Notes: generated by a model not told the origin, from the sequence alone. Numbered from the stretch's first letter, positions 1 to 5,350 are shown. The stretch is DNA of 9,385 nucleotides from Marmoricola sp. (GCA_030151765.1 JASLCW010000207.1:1-9385); one strand, 5' to 3'. A program made the numbers and translations.

Positions 1-233
1 GCCGTCACACGCCGTTCTTCAACAACTACCGTCCGCAGTTCTACTTCCGTACGACTGACGTGACCGGTGTTGTGACCCTTCCCGAGGGCACCGAGATGGT
101 CATGCCGGGTGACAACACCGACATGTCGGTCGAGCTGATCCAGCCGATCGCCATGGAGGAGGAGCTCACCTTCAACATCCGTGAGGGCGGTCGCACCGTC
201 GGCGCGGGTCGCGTCACCAAGATCACCAAGTGA
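1..233 (+). CDS. tuf: Elongation factor Tu, C-terminal part (5' end outside window)
   Basis: EF-Tu is the GTPase that brings aminoacyl-tRNA to the ribosomal A site. Only the last 76 codons are present, read from base 3, with a TGA stop at 231-233. The visible protein is the end of domain 3, the beta-barrel that contacts tRNA. It starts RHTPFFNNYRPQFYFRTTDV, and the GDNTDMSVELIQPIAMEE and GRTVGAGRVTKI segments are near-invariant in bacterial EF-Tu. It ends at the expected residue, so the 3' end is intact. The gene normally closes the str operon (rpsL-rpsG-fusA-tuf). A strong hairpin 15 nt after the stop indicates that transcription ends here and does not run into the oppositely oriented neighbours. 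Confidence 0.98.
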   Translation, partial: RHTPFFNNYRPQFYFRTTDVTGVVTLPEGTEMVMPGDNTDMSVELIQPIAMEEELTFNIREGGRTVGAGRVTKITK

Positions 234-248
234 TCTAACGCTTCATCC

Positions 249-285
249 AAGAGGCCCCGGAAACCGCAAGGTTCCGGGGCCTCTT
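249..285 (+). terminator. tuf / str operon transcription terminator
   Basis: The perfect 14-bp inverted repeat AAGAGGCCCCGGAA (249-262) / TTCCGGGGCCTCTT (272-285) is G+C-rich. Past a bulged A at 263, CC pairs with GG over a GCAA (GNRA-type) tetraloop at 266-269. The downstream TGCTTTCTCT is only moderately T-rich, which is normal for actinobacterial intrinsic terminators. It starts 15 nt after the tuf stop. The inverted repeat is symmetric, so it could also act on transcripts arriving from the minus strand. Confidence 0.88.
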
Positions 286-298
286 GCTTTCTCTACAA

Positions 299-370
299 GT
301 CGGATAGTCCAATACGCCTCGCACCAGAATCCACGCGGTTCTGGTGAGATGCCTATTGGACTATCGCGAC
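299..370. repeat. Long near-perfect palindrome (29-bp stem) between convergent genes
   Basis: Bases 303-331 pair with 337-365 over a 5-nt loop (332-336). Of 29 positions, 26 pair, one of them a G-T wobble. The outer arm GATAGTCCAATA / TATTGGACTATC is a perfect 12 bp and the inner CACCAGAA / TTCTGGTG a perfect 8 bp. The three mismatches fall at 315, 318 and 321. Outside the stem GTCG (299-302) can pair with CGAC (367-370) past one bulged G. It begins 4 nt beyond the VOC stop codon, so it may terminate that minus-strand gene, but no T-run follows on either strand. It is much longer than a usual terminator. A dispersed palindromic element or cruciform-forming site is an alternative. Confidence 0.85.
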
Positions 371-373
371 AGG

Positions 374-817
374 TCAGTGGAAGGAGGCACCCTCGAAGTC
401 GGCGGGGGAGTACTCCTTGGGTTCGACCAGGACCATCCAGTTGCCGGAGTTGTCGCGCATCAGCGCCTCGACGCCGTACGGGCGATCGGCCGGTTCCTGG
501 AGGAATTCGACGCCCATGGCGGAGAGCTCCTCGAAGGTCTTGCGGCAGTCCTCGACATTGAGACCGACGCCGGGCAGGCCGCCCTCGGCCTGAGCACGCT
601 GCATCGCGGCGACCAGGTCGTCGGACATCGGCGGGCCGGGGAGGGCGAGGTGCAGGATGAGTTCGGGCTGGTTCGGGTGCGAGACCGTCACCCAGCGATA
701 GTCGGGGCCGAGCTGGATGTCGTCCTTCGCGTCGAAGCCGAGCACGTCGGTGTAGAAGGCCAGCGACTCGTCCAGGTCCTTCACGAATACGGAAATCAGG
801 CTGACATTGGTGATCAT
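374..817 (-). CDS. VOC-family (glyoxalase/bleomycin-resistance fold) protein
   Basis: This 147-residue protein has the length of a two-module vicinal-oxygen-chelate protein. The N-terminal beta-alpha unit (residues 5-28) contains the typical V.D.DESLAFYTDVLGF helix. The second module (about 82-132) has GVGLNVEDCRKTFEEL and ends in the family-typical D.SGN.MVLVEP strand with Glu132. His56 and Glu132 could be metal ligands, but no His is evident in the first strand, so catalysis by metal is unproven. The family includes glyoxalase I, extradiol dioxygenases and drug-binding resistance proteins; the substrate here is unknown. It lies 57 nt downstream of the AraC-type regulator, a pairing seen often in actinobacteria. 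There is no Shine-Dalgarno before the ATG; a TACGGT box sits 6 nt upstream. Confidence 0.9.
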   Translation of the reverse strand: MITNVSLISVFVKDLDESLAFYTDVLGFDAKDDIQLGPDYRWVTVSHPNQPELILHLALPGPPMSDDLVAAMQRAQAEGGLPGVGLNVEDCRKTFEELSAMGVEFLQEPADRPYGVEALMRDNSGNWMVLVEPKEYSPADFEGASFH

Positions 818-823
818 GCTGCG

Positions 824-829
824 ACCGTA
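824..829 (-). promoter_or_regulatory. Putative -10 box of the VOC gene (leaderless start)
   Basis: On the minus strand TACGGT is followed by exactly 6 nt and then the ATG at 817. This is the TANNNT-N6-RTG arrangement of actinobacterial leaderless genes, with transcription expected to begin at the A of ATG. No -35 is recognisable. It implies that the VOC gene can be expressed separately from araC. Confidence 0.55.
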
Positions 830-874
830 CGGCGCTGCTCCGGCCGATGGCTTCTCCCCGATTGCTCAGCCGCG

Positions 875-1300
875 CTATCCCACGGTGCCCGGCCGCTTCT
901 CCACGAGGCCGGCCATGAAGACGAAGCACCCGGGGATGTGTGGCGTACCGAGGTCGGCGTACCGCTTGGCGAAAGCGCTCGGGGTCTCACCGGTGATCTC
1001 GGTGAAGCGGGCGCTGAAGGAGCCGAGGGACGAATAGCCCACGGCGTAACAGACCTCGGTGACGGTCAGGTTGGTGGAGCGCAGCAGATCCTGGGCACGC
1101 TCGACCCGCCGCTCGGAGAGGTACGCCGCCGGCGTGGTCCCGTAGACCCGGGCGAAGCTGCGCAGGAAGTGGTACTTGCTCATCCGCGCGATCGCGGCGA
1201 GCTCGTCGAGATCGGCACCCTCGGCGAAATGCCGATCGAGGTGGTCGCGCGCCCGGCGCAGGTGGATCAGCATGTCGCCGGGCACGCGGGGTTCGGACAC
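875..1300 (-). CDS. Short AraC/XylS-type transcriptional regulator
   Basis: This 141-residue protein is little more than the AraC DNA-binding domain. The first helix-turn-helix lies around residues 31-52 (LDELAAIARMSKYHFLRSFA). The linker helix RRVERAQDLLRSTN follows, then the second helix-turn-helix at about 79-102 (TVTEVCYAVGYSSLGSFSAR), ending in the family signature GETPSAFAKRY. There is no N-terminal cupin sensor, so the ligand-sensing mode is unknown. The C-terminal tail HIPGCFVFM resembles tails that I recall in small AraC proteins encoded beside VOC genes. The GTG start lies 9 nt after the merR stop. The only G-rich stretch, GGGGAG, is 13 nt upstream and too far for a normal ribosome-binding site, whereas TAATCT is 6 nt upstream. 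It probably controls the adjacent VOC gene (inference). Confidence 0.9.
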   Translation of the reverse strand: MSEPRVPGDMLIHLRRARDHLDRHFAEGADLDELAAIARMSKYHFLRSFARVYGTTPAAYLSERRVERAQDLLRSTNLTVTEVCYAVGYSSLGSFSARFTEITGETPSAFAKRYADLGTPHIPGCFVFMAGLVEKRPGTVG

Positions 1301-1306
1301 CCGAGG

Positions 1307-1312
1307 AGATTA
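1307..1312 (-). promoter_or_regulatory. Putative -10 box of the AraC-type gene, overlapping the merR stop
   Basis: On the minus strand TAATCT is followed by 6 nt and the GTG at 1300. Its first three bases are the TAA stop codon of the upstream TipAL-type gene. The fit to TANNNT and the exact spacing suggest a leaderless start here in addition to any read-through from merR. Confidence 0.5.
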
Positions 1313-1756
1313 GCTCCCCGCCTCCTGCCGGTCCGCGTTCGCGTGGATCGCGTCGCGGCAGTACCGCGCCAGCCCCGGCAGCCCGAAGGACTCGTCGTAG
1401 GTGGCGACGTACCGGGGATCGCTGACGTACATGTCGCCGAGATTGCGATGCATGGCCGGCGGGCAGTCGTAGAACCAGCGGTTCACCTGTTGCCGATGCC
1501 TCTCGGCGGCGTCCATGGCCTCGGCCGAGTCGGCCGGCAGGCCGGATCGGAAGGCATCGGCGAGCGCCTTCTCGACGGCCTCGCCCTCGGCCTTGAGTTC
1601 GATCCATTCGGCCTTCGTGTACGCCGCCGCGCGCCGTTGCGATTCCTTCCAGGCGTCGGTATCGCCCCACTTCTCGGCGGCCTCGGCCTGGTAGTCGTCG
1701 AAGCTCTCGCCGAAGAGCTCGCGCATGTCGGCATCGGTGATCGGTTGGTTGTTCAT
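1310..1756 (-). other. Internal in-frame start producing a TipAS-like ligand-binding domain
   Basis: Inside the regulator gene, the ATG of Met118 (minus strand, 1754-1756) is preceded by GGAGAAGGAA, in which GGAG (1763-1766) is 6 nt from the ATG. This is a better ribosome-binding site than any at the full-length start. The product would be 148 residues, consisting of the TipAS fold without DNA-binding domain. In S. lividans tipA an internal start at the equivalent place yields TipAS (about 144 residues), which sequesters the drug. Conservation of position, length and ribosome-binding site argues that the dual product exists here, although expression is inferred. Confidence 0.65.
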
Positions 1757-2107
1757 TTCCTTCTCCAGCGCGTTGTCGATCGCTGTGACGAGCTCGCGCA
1801 TCTCGTCCAGCCGGGACATGACGCGTTCTCGTTGCCGGCGCAGGTGGTCGGCGGCGCCGCCGTCCTCGAGCAGTTCCCGGATCTCCTCCAGGGGCAGCTC
1901 GAGTCGCCGGTACACCACGATGTGCTGCAGCCGGGCCAGGTCGCTCTCGGTGTAGAGCCGGTAGCCCGCCGCCGATCGCTCACTGGGATGGAGCAGGCCG
2001 GTCTCGTCGTAGTGGTGGAGCGTCCGGACGGTGAGTCCGAAGCGCGCGGCCACCTCGCCGACGGTGAAGCTGGCTTCCACCCTGCTCTCCTGGCTGGATT
2101 GCGTCAT
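1310..2107 (-). CDS. tipA-like: TipAL-type MerR-family transcriptional regulator
   Basis: This is a 265-residue activator with two domains. Residues 14-80 form the MerR winged helix-turn-helix (FTVGEVAARFGLTVRTLHHY, then SAAGYRLYTESDLARL). Residues 85-115 form the dimerising coiled coil. Residues 118-257 match the TipAS antibiotic-recognition domain of Streptomyces lividans: WGDTDAWKESQRRAAAYTKA, PADSAEAMDAAERHRQ, YDCPPAMHRNLGDMYVSDPR and GLARYCRDAIHANA. Cys215 in YDC aligns with the cysteine that reacts covalently with thiostrepton in TipAS (Cys207, from memory). Proteins of this class bind thiopeptides or other hydrophobic drugs and then activate promoters with a long spacer. The matching operator lies directly upstream, so autoregulation is likely. 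Met118 carries its own strong Shine-Dalgarno, allowing a separate drug-binding domain to be made. Confidence 0.94.
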   Translation of the reverse strand: MTQSSQESRVEASFTVGEVAARFGLTVRTLHHYDETGLLHPSERSAAGYRLYTESDLARLQHIVVYRRLELPLEEIRELLEDGGAADHLRRQRERVMSRLDEMRELVTAIDNALEKEMNNQPITDADMRELFGESFDDYQAEAAEKWGDTDAWKESQRRAAAYTKAEWIELKAEGEAVEKALADAFRSGLPADSAEAMDAAERHRQQVNRWFYDCPPAMHRNLGDMYVSDPRYVATYDESFGLPGLARYCRDAIHANADRQEAGS

Positions 2108-2114
2108 GTCGCTC

Positions 2115-2145
2115 AGGCTGTTGCCTCACGTCGCGTGAGGGTCAA
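2115..2145 (-). promoter_or_regulatory. TipA/MerR-type promoter-operator with 19-bp spacer
   Basis: On the minus strand the -35 is TTGACC (2145-2140) and the -10 is CAGCCT (2120-2115), separated by 19 bp. The spacer contains nearly all of the perfect dyad CCTCACG-CGA-CGTGAGG (2140-2124). A 19-bp spacer with a central dyad is the hallmark of promoters that MerR proteins activate by untwisting DNA. The CCTCACG half-site is, as I recall, that of the S. lividans tipA promoter. Only 7 nt separate the -10 from the ATG at 2107, so the transcript would be leaderless or nearly so. The -35 overlaps the TGA stop of the upstream aminotransferase gene. No second copy of the dyad was found in the window. 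Confidence 0.85.
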
Positions 2146-3497
2146 GCGGTGAGCGCCTCGATCGCCTCGGCGAAGACCTCCGTGTGCCGGTCGACATCGG
2201 CCGCGGTGTGCAGCTGTGAGAAGAGTGCCATGTTGTGGAAGGGCGCCATCAGCACGCCCCGGTTGAGACTCCACAGGTGCATCAGGCCGTCGAGATCCTC
2301 GTCGATGGCGGCCGCGGCGGCGGCTCCGTTGCGCGGCGGCGGGCAGAACCAGTACTCGGCCCGGCAGCCCAGACGCTGCACGTGCCAGGGCAGCTCGTTC
2401 TCGGCGATCACTCCGGCGACGCCGTCGGTGAAGGCCTCGGCCAGCGGGATGGCGATCGCGAAGTCCTCGTCGCGCAGGGTGCTCGACAGGGTCGCCTTCA
2501 CCGCGGCCAGGGCCAGGGCACTCGCGGTGAGCGTGCCGCCGACGCCGGCGACGTCGATCTCGTGGCCGAGCATCGGGCCGGAGAGACGATCGGCGATCTC
2601 GGCGCTCATGCCGTACGCCGCCACCGGCACCCCGCCGCCGATCGGCTTGCCGATCACCACGAAGTCGGGGTCGAGGCCCCAGGCTCGGGTGGCCCCACCG
2701 GGCCCGGCGCACAGCGTGTGGGTCTCGTCATTGACCAGGAGTACGCCGTACTTGCGGGTGATCTCGCGTACGCCGGCGAGGTAGCCCTCGTCCGGCAGCA
2801 CGATGCCGATGTTGGTGAGCGCGGGCTCCATCAGCAGGCAGGCGACGTCGCCCTCGGCGAGACGCCGGTCCAGTGCGTCGAGGTCGTTGAAGGGCACGAC
2901 GGCCGTGGTGAGCGAGACGTCGATCTGCGGGCCGAGCGCGCCCGGACGGGGCACGACGCGGTCGCCGGCATTGCCGTGCTCGAGCACGCCGAGCGTCTCG
3001 TCGACGGTGCCGTGATAGCACCAGTCCATCACCGCGATCTTCGGCCGGCCGGTGAGATGACGCGAGAAGCGCAGCACGAAACGGTTGGCATCGGTCGCCG
3101 ACATCGCCATCTGCCAGAAGGGCACGCCGAAGCGCCGGCCGAGTTCCCGGCCTACCCAGATCGCGTCGGTCGAGGGCAGCATCGTGGTGATGCCGTGCCG
3201 GGACTGCTCGATGATCGCGCCGGTCACCTGGGGGAGTGCGTGGCCGGTCATGGAGCCGGTGTCGCCGAGGCAGAGATCGACGTACTCGTTGCCGTCCACG
3301 TCGGTCAGCCGGGCGCCGTTGGCCTCGGCCGCGAAGACGGGGAAGGAGCCCGGCCAGCGGGTCATCCACGGCATCGGCACCCCGGCGAGCAGCACGCCGC
3401 GGGCCTCCTCGGCGAGGGCGGCGGACTTCGGATGGGTGGCGGCGAAGCGCTCCTCCTCGGATGCGAGGAGTTCCTTGATGCGGTTTCGGTCGATCAT
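2142..3497 (-). CDS. Class III PLP-dependent aminotransferase (GSA-aminomutase-like)
   Basis: This 451-residue fold-type I PLP enzyme resembles glutamate-1-semialdehyde aminomutase and omega-aminotransferases. The N-terminal substrate-barrel segment includes PMPWMTRWPGSFPVFAAEANG and DVDGNEYVDLCLGD. The cofactor-binding loop is SATDANRF (SGTEA in relatives), followed by DWCYHGTVDETL. Asp257 in LVNDETHT should contact the pyridine nitrogen, and Lys284 in VIGKPIGGGVP should form the Schiff base. DET in place of the usual DEV marks a divergent subfamily. The tetrapyrrole pathway is not represented nearby, so hemL is unlikely and the substrate is unknown. It lies downstream of the SDR gene with a 68-nt gap, and both may act on the same amino/keto substrate (speculative). 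The ATG has no Shine-Dalgarno; TAGATT lies 6 nt upstream. Confidence 0.92.
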   Translation of the reverse strand: MIDRNRIKELLASEEERFAATHPKSAALAEEARGVLLAGVPMPWMTRWPGSFPVFAAEANGARLTDVDGNEYVDLCLGDTGSMTGHALPQVTGAIIEQSRHGITTMLPSTDAIWVGRELGRRFGVPFWQMAMSATDANRFVLRFSRHLTGRPKIAVMDWCYHGTVDETLGVLEHGNAGDRVVPRPGALGPQIDVSLTTAVVPFNDLDALDRRLAEGDVACLLMEPALTNIGIVLPDEGYLAGVREITRKYGVLLVNDETHTLCAGPGGATRAWGLDPDFVVIGKPIGGGVPVAAYGMSAEIADRLSGPMLGHEIDVAGVGGTLTASALALAAVKATLSSTLRDEDFAIAIPLAEAFTDGVAGVIAENELPWHVQRLGCRAEYWFCPPPRNGAAAAAAIDEDLDGLMHLWSLNRGVLMAPFHNMALFSQLHTAADVDRHTEVFAEAIEALTA

Positions 3498-3503
3498 GTC
3501 GGC

Positions 3504-3509
3504 AATCTA
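3504..3509 (-). promoter_or_regulatory. Putative -10 box of the aminotransferase gene (leaderless start)
   Basis: On the minus strand TAGATT is followed by 6 nt and the ATG at 3497. It lies in the 68-nt gap behind the SDR gene. No good -35 is visible at 16-18 nt. A small CCCC-GCGAA-GGGG hairpin (3534-3546) just upstream, followed by TTTT a few bases later, might weakly separate SDR transcription from this promoter. Confidence 0.55.
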
Positions 3510-3565
3510 GTGCGGATCACGCCCAAAATGGCACCCCTTCGCGGGGAAACAGTTGCTGAATGTGC

Positions 3566-4300
3566 TCAGGTGATGCTGAATCCGCCGTCGACACAGATCG
3601 CCTGGCCGGTGATGAAGGCGGCGGCATCGGAGCAGAGCAGCACCGCGATGCCGGCGAAATCGGCCGGTTCGCCCAACCGGCCGACGTGGCTGCGGCCCTC
3701 GAAGTAGCCGACCCGCTCGGGGTCCTCCAGGAGGCGCGCGGTCATCGGGGTGCGGATCAGGCCGGGGACGACGGTGTTCGCGCGAACGCCGTACCGGCCC
3801 CAGGCCTCCGACTGCGACCGGGTCAGCCCGGCGATGCCGGCCTTCGCGACGCCGTACGCACCGCTGTTGCCGAAGGCCCGGTGCTGCTGCTGGGAGCCGA
3901 CATTCACGATCCGTCCCCAACCGCGCCTGGCCATCTCCGGCCCGAAGGCATGACCGAGTTCGTACGCCGCGTGCAGGTTGACCGCGAGCACCTCGTGATA
4001 GGTCGGGGCGTGCTGTTCGCCGAAGGGCGGTCGTGGGTTCGTGCCGGCCGCATTCACCAGGATGTCCACGACGTCCGCCTGCTCGCGGATCGCGGCGATC
4101 GCGGCCACGGGCTCGGCCAGATCGGCGACGATGCCCACCCCGCGGCTGCTCTCGGCGACGGCCTCGACCCGCGCCCGGTCGCGTCCGAGCCCGATCACCC
4201 GCGCGCCCGCGTCGGCGAGGGCCCCGGCCATCGCGGCGCCGATGCCCGAGCTGGCGCCGGTGACGACCGCGGTGCGCCCGGTCAGGTCGAAGATGTCCAC
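3566..4300 (-). CDS. Short-chain dehydrogenase/reductase (SDR), classical type
   Basis: This 244-residue protein has the length of a classical SDR. It shows the nucleotide-binding TGASSGIG at residues 14-21, the NAAG motif (ILVNAAGTN), catalytic Ser136 (NVGSQQQH), and Tyr149 with Lys153 in the YxxxK motif (YGVAK). It ends CVDGGFSIT, typical of FabG-like members. SDRs of this kind use NAD(P)(H) to interconvert alcohols and ketones; the substrate cannot be read from sequence. The GTG start at 4300 was chosen because it puts DIFDLTGRTAVVTG at the usual N-terminal distance; another in-frame GTG is at 4315. The gene overlaps the end of the GNAT gene by 19 bp, so translational coupling is possible. 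A GACAAT box 6 nt before the GTG also allows a leaderless transcript. Confidence 0.92.
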   Translation of the reverse strand: MDIFDLTGRTAVVTGASSGIGAAMAGALADAGARVIGLGRDRARVEAVAESSRGVGIVADLAEPVAAIAAIREQADVVDILVNAAGTNPRPPFGEQHAPTYHEVLAVNLHAAYELGHAFGPEMARRGWGRIVNVGSQQQHRAFGNSGAYGVAKAGIAGLTRSQSEAWGRYGVRANTVVPGLIRTPMTARLLEDPERVGYFEGRSHVGRLGEPADFAGIAVLLCSDAAAFITGQAICVDGGFSIT

Positions 4301-4845
4301 GCGCCGATTGTCCACTCGTGGGCCAGCACCGCCCAGATCTGGGTGTCGTCGAAGCCCTCGCCGACCTGCCACGACTCGCGCAGCGTCCCCTCGAGTGTCA
4401 TGCCGAGGCGCTGCGCGACCGCGGCCGACGGTTCGTTGGCGGCGCGGCAGTGCCACTCGACCCGATGGATCCCGCGCTCCGCGAACGCCCAGCCGATGAT
4501 GGCCTGGCATGCCTGGGTGATCAGGCCCTGTCCCTCGGCATCGGGCTGCAGCCAGCAGCCCGCCTCGGCGACGCGCCGGGTGGAGTCGAAGGCGGCGAAG
4601 AGAACCCCGCCGACGAGCGTGCCGCCGACCCAGATGCCGTAGAGGCGGGCGCCGTCGGCGGCGGACCGGTCGGCGTACCGCTGCAGCAGCGCGGTGGCCT
4701 CGTCGAGGTCGTCGGTGACGAAGGTGGCGCCCACCCACGGGCGGATGTGCTCGCGGGCGCGGTCCATGTGCGCGGCGAAGTCGGCGGCGTGCCACACCTC
4801 GAGCGGGGCGAGCACGGTGTCGGGACGCAGTCTGCGGGTGAACAT
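4282..4845 (-). CDS. GNAT-family N-acetyltransferase (RimJ/RimL-like)
   Basis: This 187-residue protein matches the RimJ/RimL/SpeG branch of GNAT acetyltransferases, which transfer acetyl from acetyl-CoA to N-terminal or small-molecule amines. Visible features are the N-terminal strand-helix (residues 1-35, with EHIRPWVG), the central ARLYGIWVGGTLVGGVLF strands, and the acetyl-CoA pyrophosphate loop in motif A (LQPDAEGQGLITQACQAII). The downstream helix-strand reads ERGIHRVEWHC..NEPSAAVAQRLGM and is typical of this branch. GAGGAG lies 5 nt before the ATG, one of only three clear Shine-Dalgarno sites in the window. The site falls in the 13-nt gap behind the NTF2-like gene, so the two genes are very likely co-transcribed. 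The acetyl acceptor is unknown. Confidence 0.93.
   Translation of the reverse strand: MFTRRLRPDTVLAPLEVWHAADFAAHMDRAREHIRPWVGATFVTDDLDEATALLQRYADRSAADGARLYGIWVGGTLVGGVLFAAFDSTRRVAEAGCWLQPDAEGQGLITQACQAIIGWAFAERGIHRVEWHCRAANEPSAAVAQRLGMTLEGTLRESWQVGEGFDDTQIWAVLAHEWTIGAWTSST
4307..4312 (-). promoter_or_regulatory. Putative -10 box of the SDR gene inside the GNAT coding end
   Basis: On the minus strand GACAAT (four of six matches to TATAAT) precedes the GTG at 4300 by 6 nt and lies within the last codons of the GNAT gene. The string around it, GACAATCGGCGCGTG, closely resembles AACAATGGAGCGCGTG before trmB. That resemblance supports a shared promoter-start configuration. Confidence 0.4.
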
Positions 4846-4850
4846 CTTGG

Positions 4851-4856
4851 CTCCTC
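4851..4856 (-). promoter_or_regulatory. Strong Shine-Dalgarno of the GNAT gene
   Basis: On the minus strand GAGGAG, then CCAAG, then ATG at 4845. It decides the start and indicates ordinary leadered translation within an operon, unlike most neighbours. Confidence 0.85.
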
Positions 4857-4858
4857 GA

Positions 4859-5293
4859 TCAGGCTCCGGGCGGCATCGCCAGGCCCGGTCGTTCGTCGTC
4901 CCAGACGGCTGCGGCGATCCGCCAGCCGTTGGCGGTACGGACGAACTGCATCGACTTCATCCCGCGCCCCTCCTGCGGTACGTCGTCCTCCAGCCAGGTC
5001 TTCTCGTAGCGGCACCAGACCTGCGCGATGTCACCGAAGAGATCCACTCGCCGCTCGGTCGGCCACTCCCGGAAATCGCGGAGGCGACCCGAAGAGAGGA
5101 GCTCGACACGGGGCGAGATGAAGGTCTCGACGTCGTACACGGCGGGGGTCAGGCCGCAGGTGCGGACGATCACCGCCTCGGGAAGGAGCAGCGTGCGCAG
5201 GACCGCCGCCGACGCCGCCGCGTCCGGCCCGGACCGGAAGGCGGCGAAGAAGCTCTCGACAGCGGATTCGATCTCGGCAAGGTCATCGGCCAC
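4859..5293 (-). CDS. NTF2-like / SnoaL-like (DUF4440-type) small protein
   Basis: The 144-residue product has the signature of a cone-shaped NTF2-like domain: an N-terminal helix DDLAEIESAVESFFAAFRSG, a middle region ending in a long strand (IAQVWCRYEKTWLED), and a closing strand pair (GMKSMQFVRTANGWRIAAAVWDDE) in which the WRI motif is typical. Such proteins act as small-molecule isomerases, hydrolases or stand-alone binding domains; no catalytic residue can be named. The reading frame is open far upstream to 5710, but that extension is antisense to mug and has no family resemblance. The GTG at 5293 was chosen because homology begins there and GAGAAT lies 6 nt upstream. It is the first gene of a minus-strand set with the GNAT and SDR genes. 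Confidence 0.8.
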   Translation of the reverse strand: MADDLAEIESAVESFFAAFRSGPDAAASAAVLRTLLLPEAVIVRTCGLTPAVYDVETFISPRVELLSSGRLRDFREWPTERRVDLFGDIAQVWCRYEKTWLEDDVPQEGRGMKSMQFVRTANGWRIAAAVWDDERPGLAMPPGA

Positions 5294-5299
5294 GCCTGC

Positions 5300-5305
5300 A
5301 TTCTC
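5300..5305 (-). promoter_or_regulatory. Putative -10 box of the NTF2-like gene
   Basis: On the minus strand GAGAAT (four of six matches to TATAAT) is 6 nt before the GTG at 5293. It lies in the 57-nt divergent region shared with mug, so both promoters must overlap or face each other there. Confidence 0.4.
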
Positions 5306-5338
5306 GTCCCACCCGCGTGTACTCGGCACCTCCTTTGC

Positions 5339-5344
5339 GAGCAT
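5339..5344 (+). promoter_or_regulatory. Weak putative -10 box of mug
   Basis: GAGCAT (A2 and T6 kept, three of six matches to TATAAT) lies 6 nt before the GTG at 5351. It is the weakest of the set and is included because its spacing matches the other leaderless candidates and no Shine-Dalgarno is present. Confidence 0.25.
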
Positions 5345-5350
5345 GTCCGC

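Noticed and set aside
344..2152. 602-residue plus-strand open frame
   Set aside because: It is antisense to the VOC, AraC-type and TipAL-type genes, each with strong family motifs. Its translation is Val/Gly/Arg-rich without any domain, as expected for a shadow frame in high-GC DNA.
2142..3497. Assignment of the aminotransferase as hemL
   Set aside because: The protein has a divergent cofactor loop and DETHT motif, and no tetrapyrrole gene is nearby; only class III membership is supported.
2235..3707. 490-residue plus-strand open frame
   Set aside because: It lies antisense to the aminotransferase; low-complexity His/Gly/Ala/Arg composition with no recognisable motif.
3566..4795. 409-residue version of the SDR, suggesting a GNAT-SDR fusion
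   Set aside because: The N-terminal half is an out-of-frame, Arg-rich reading of the GNAT gene. The two proteins are encoded in different frames with separate starts and stops.
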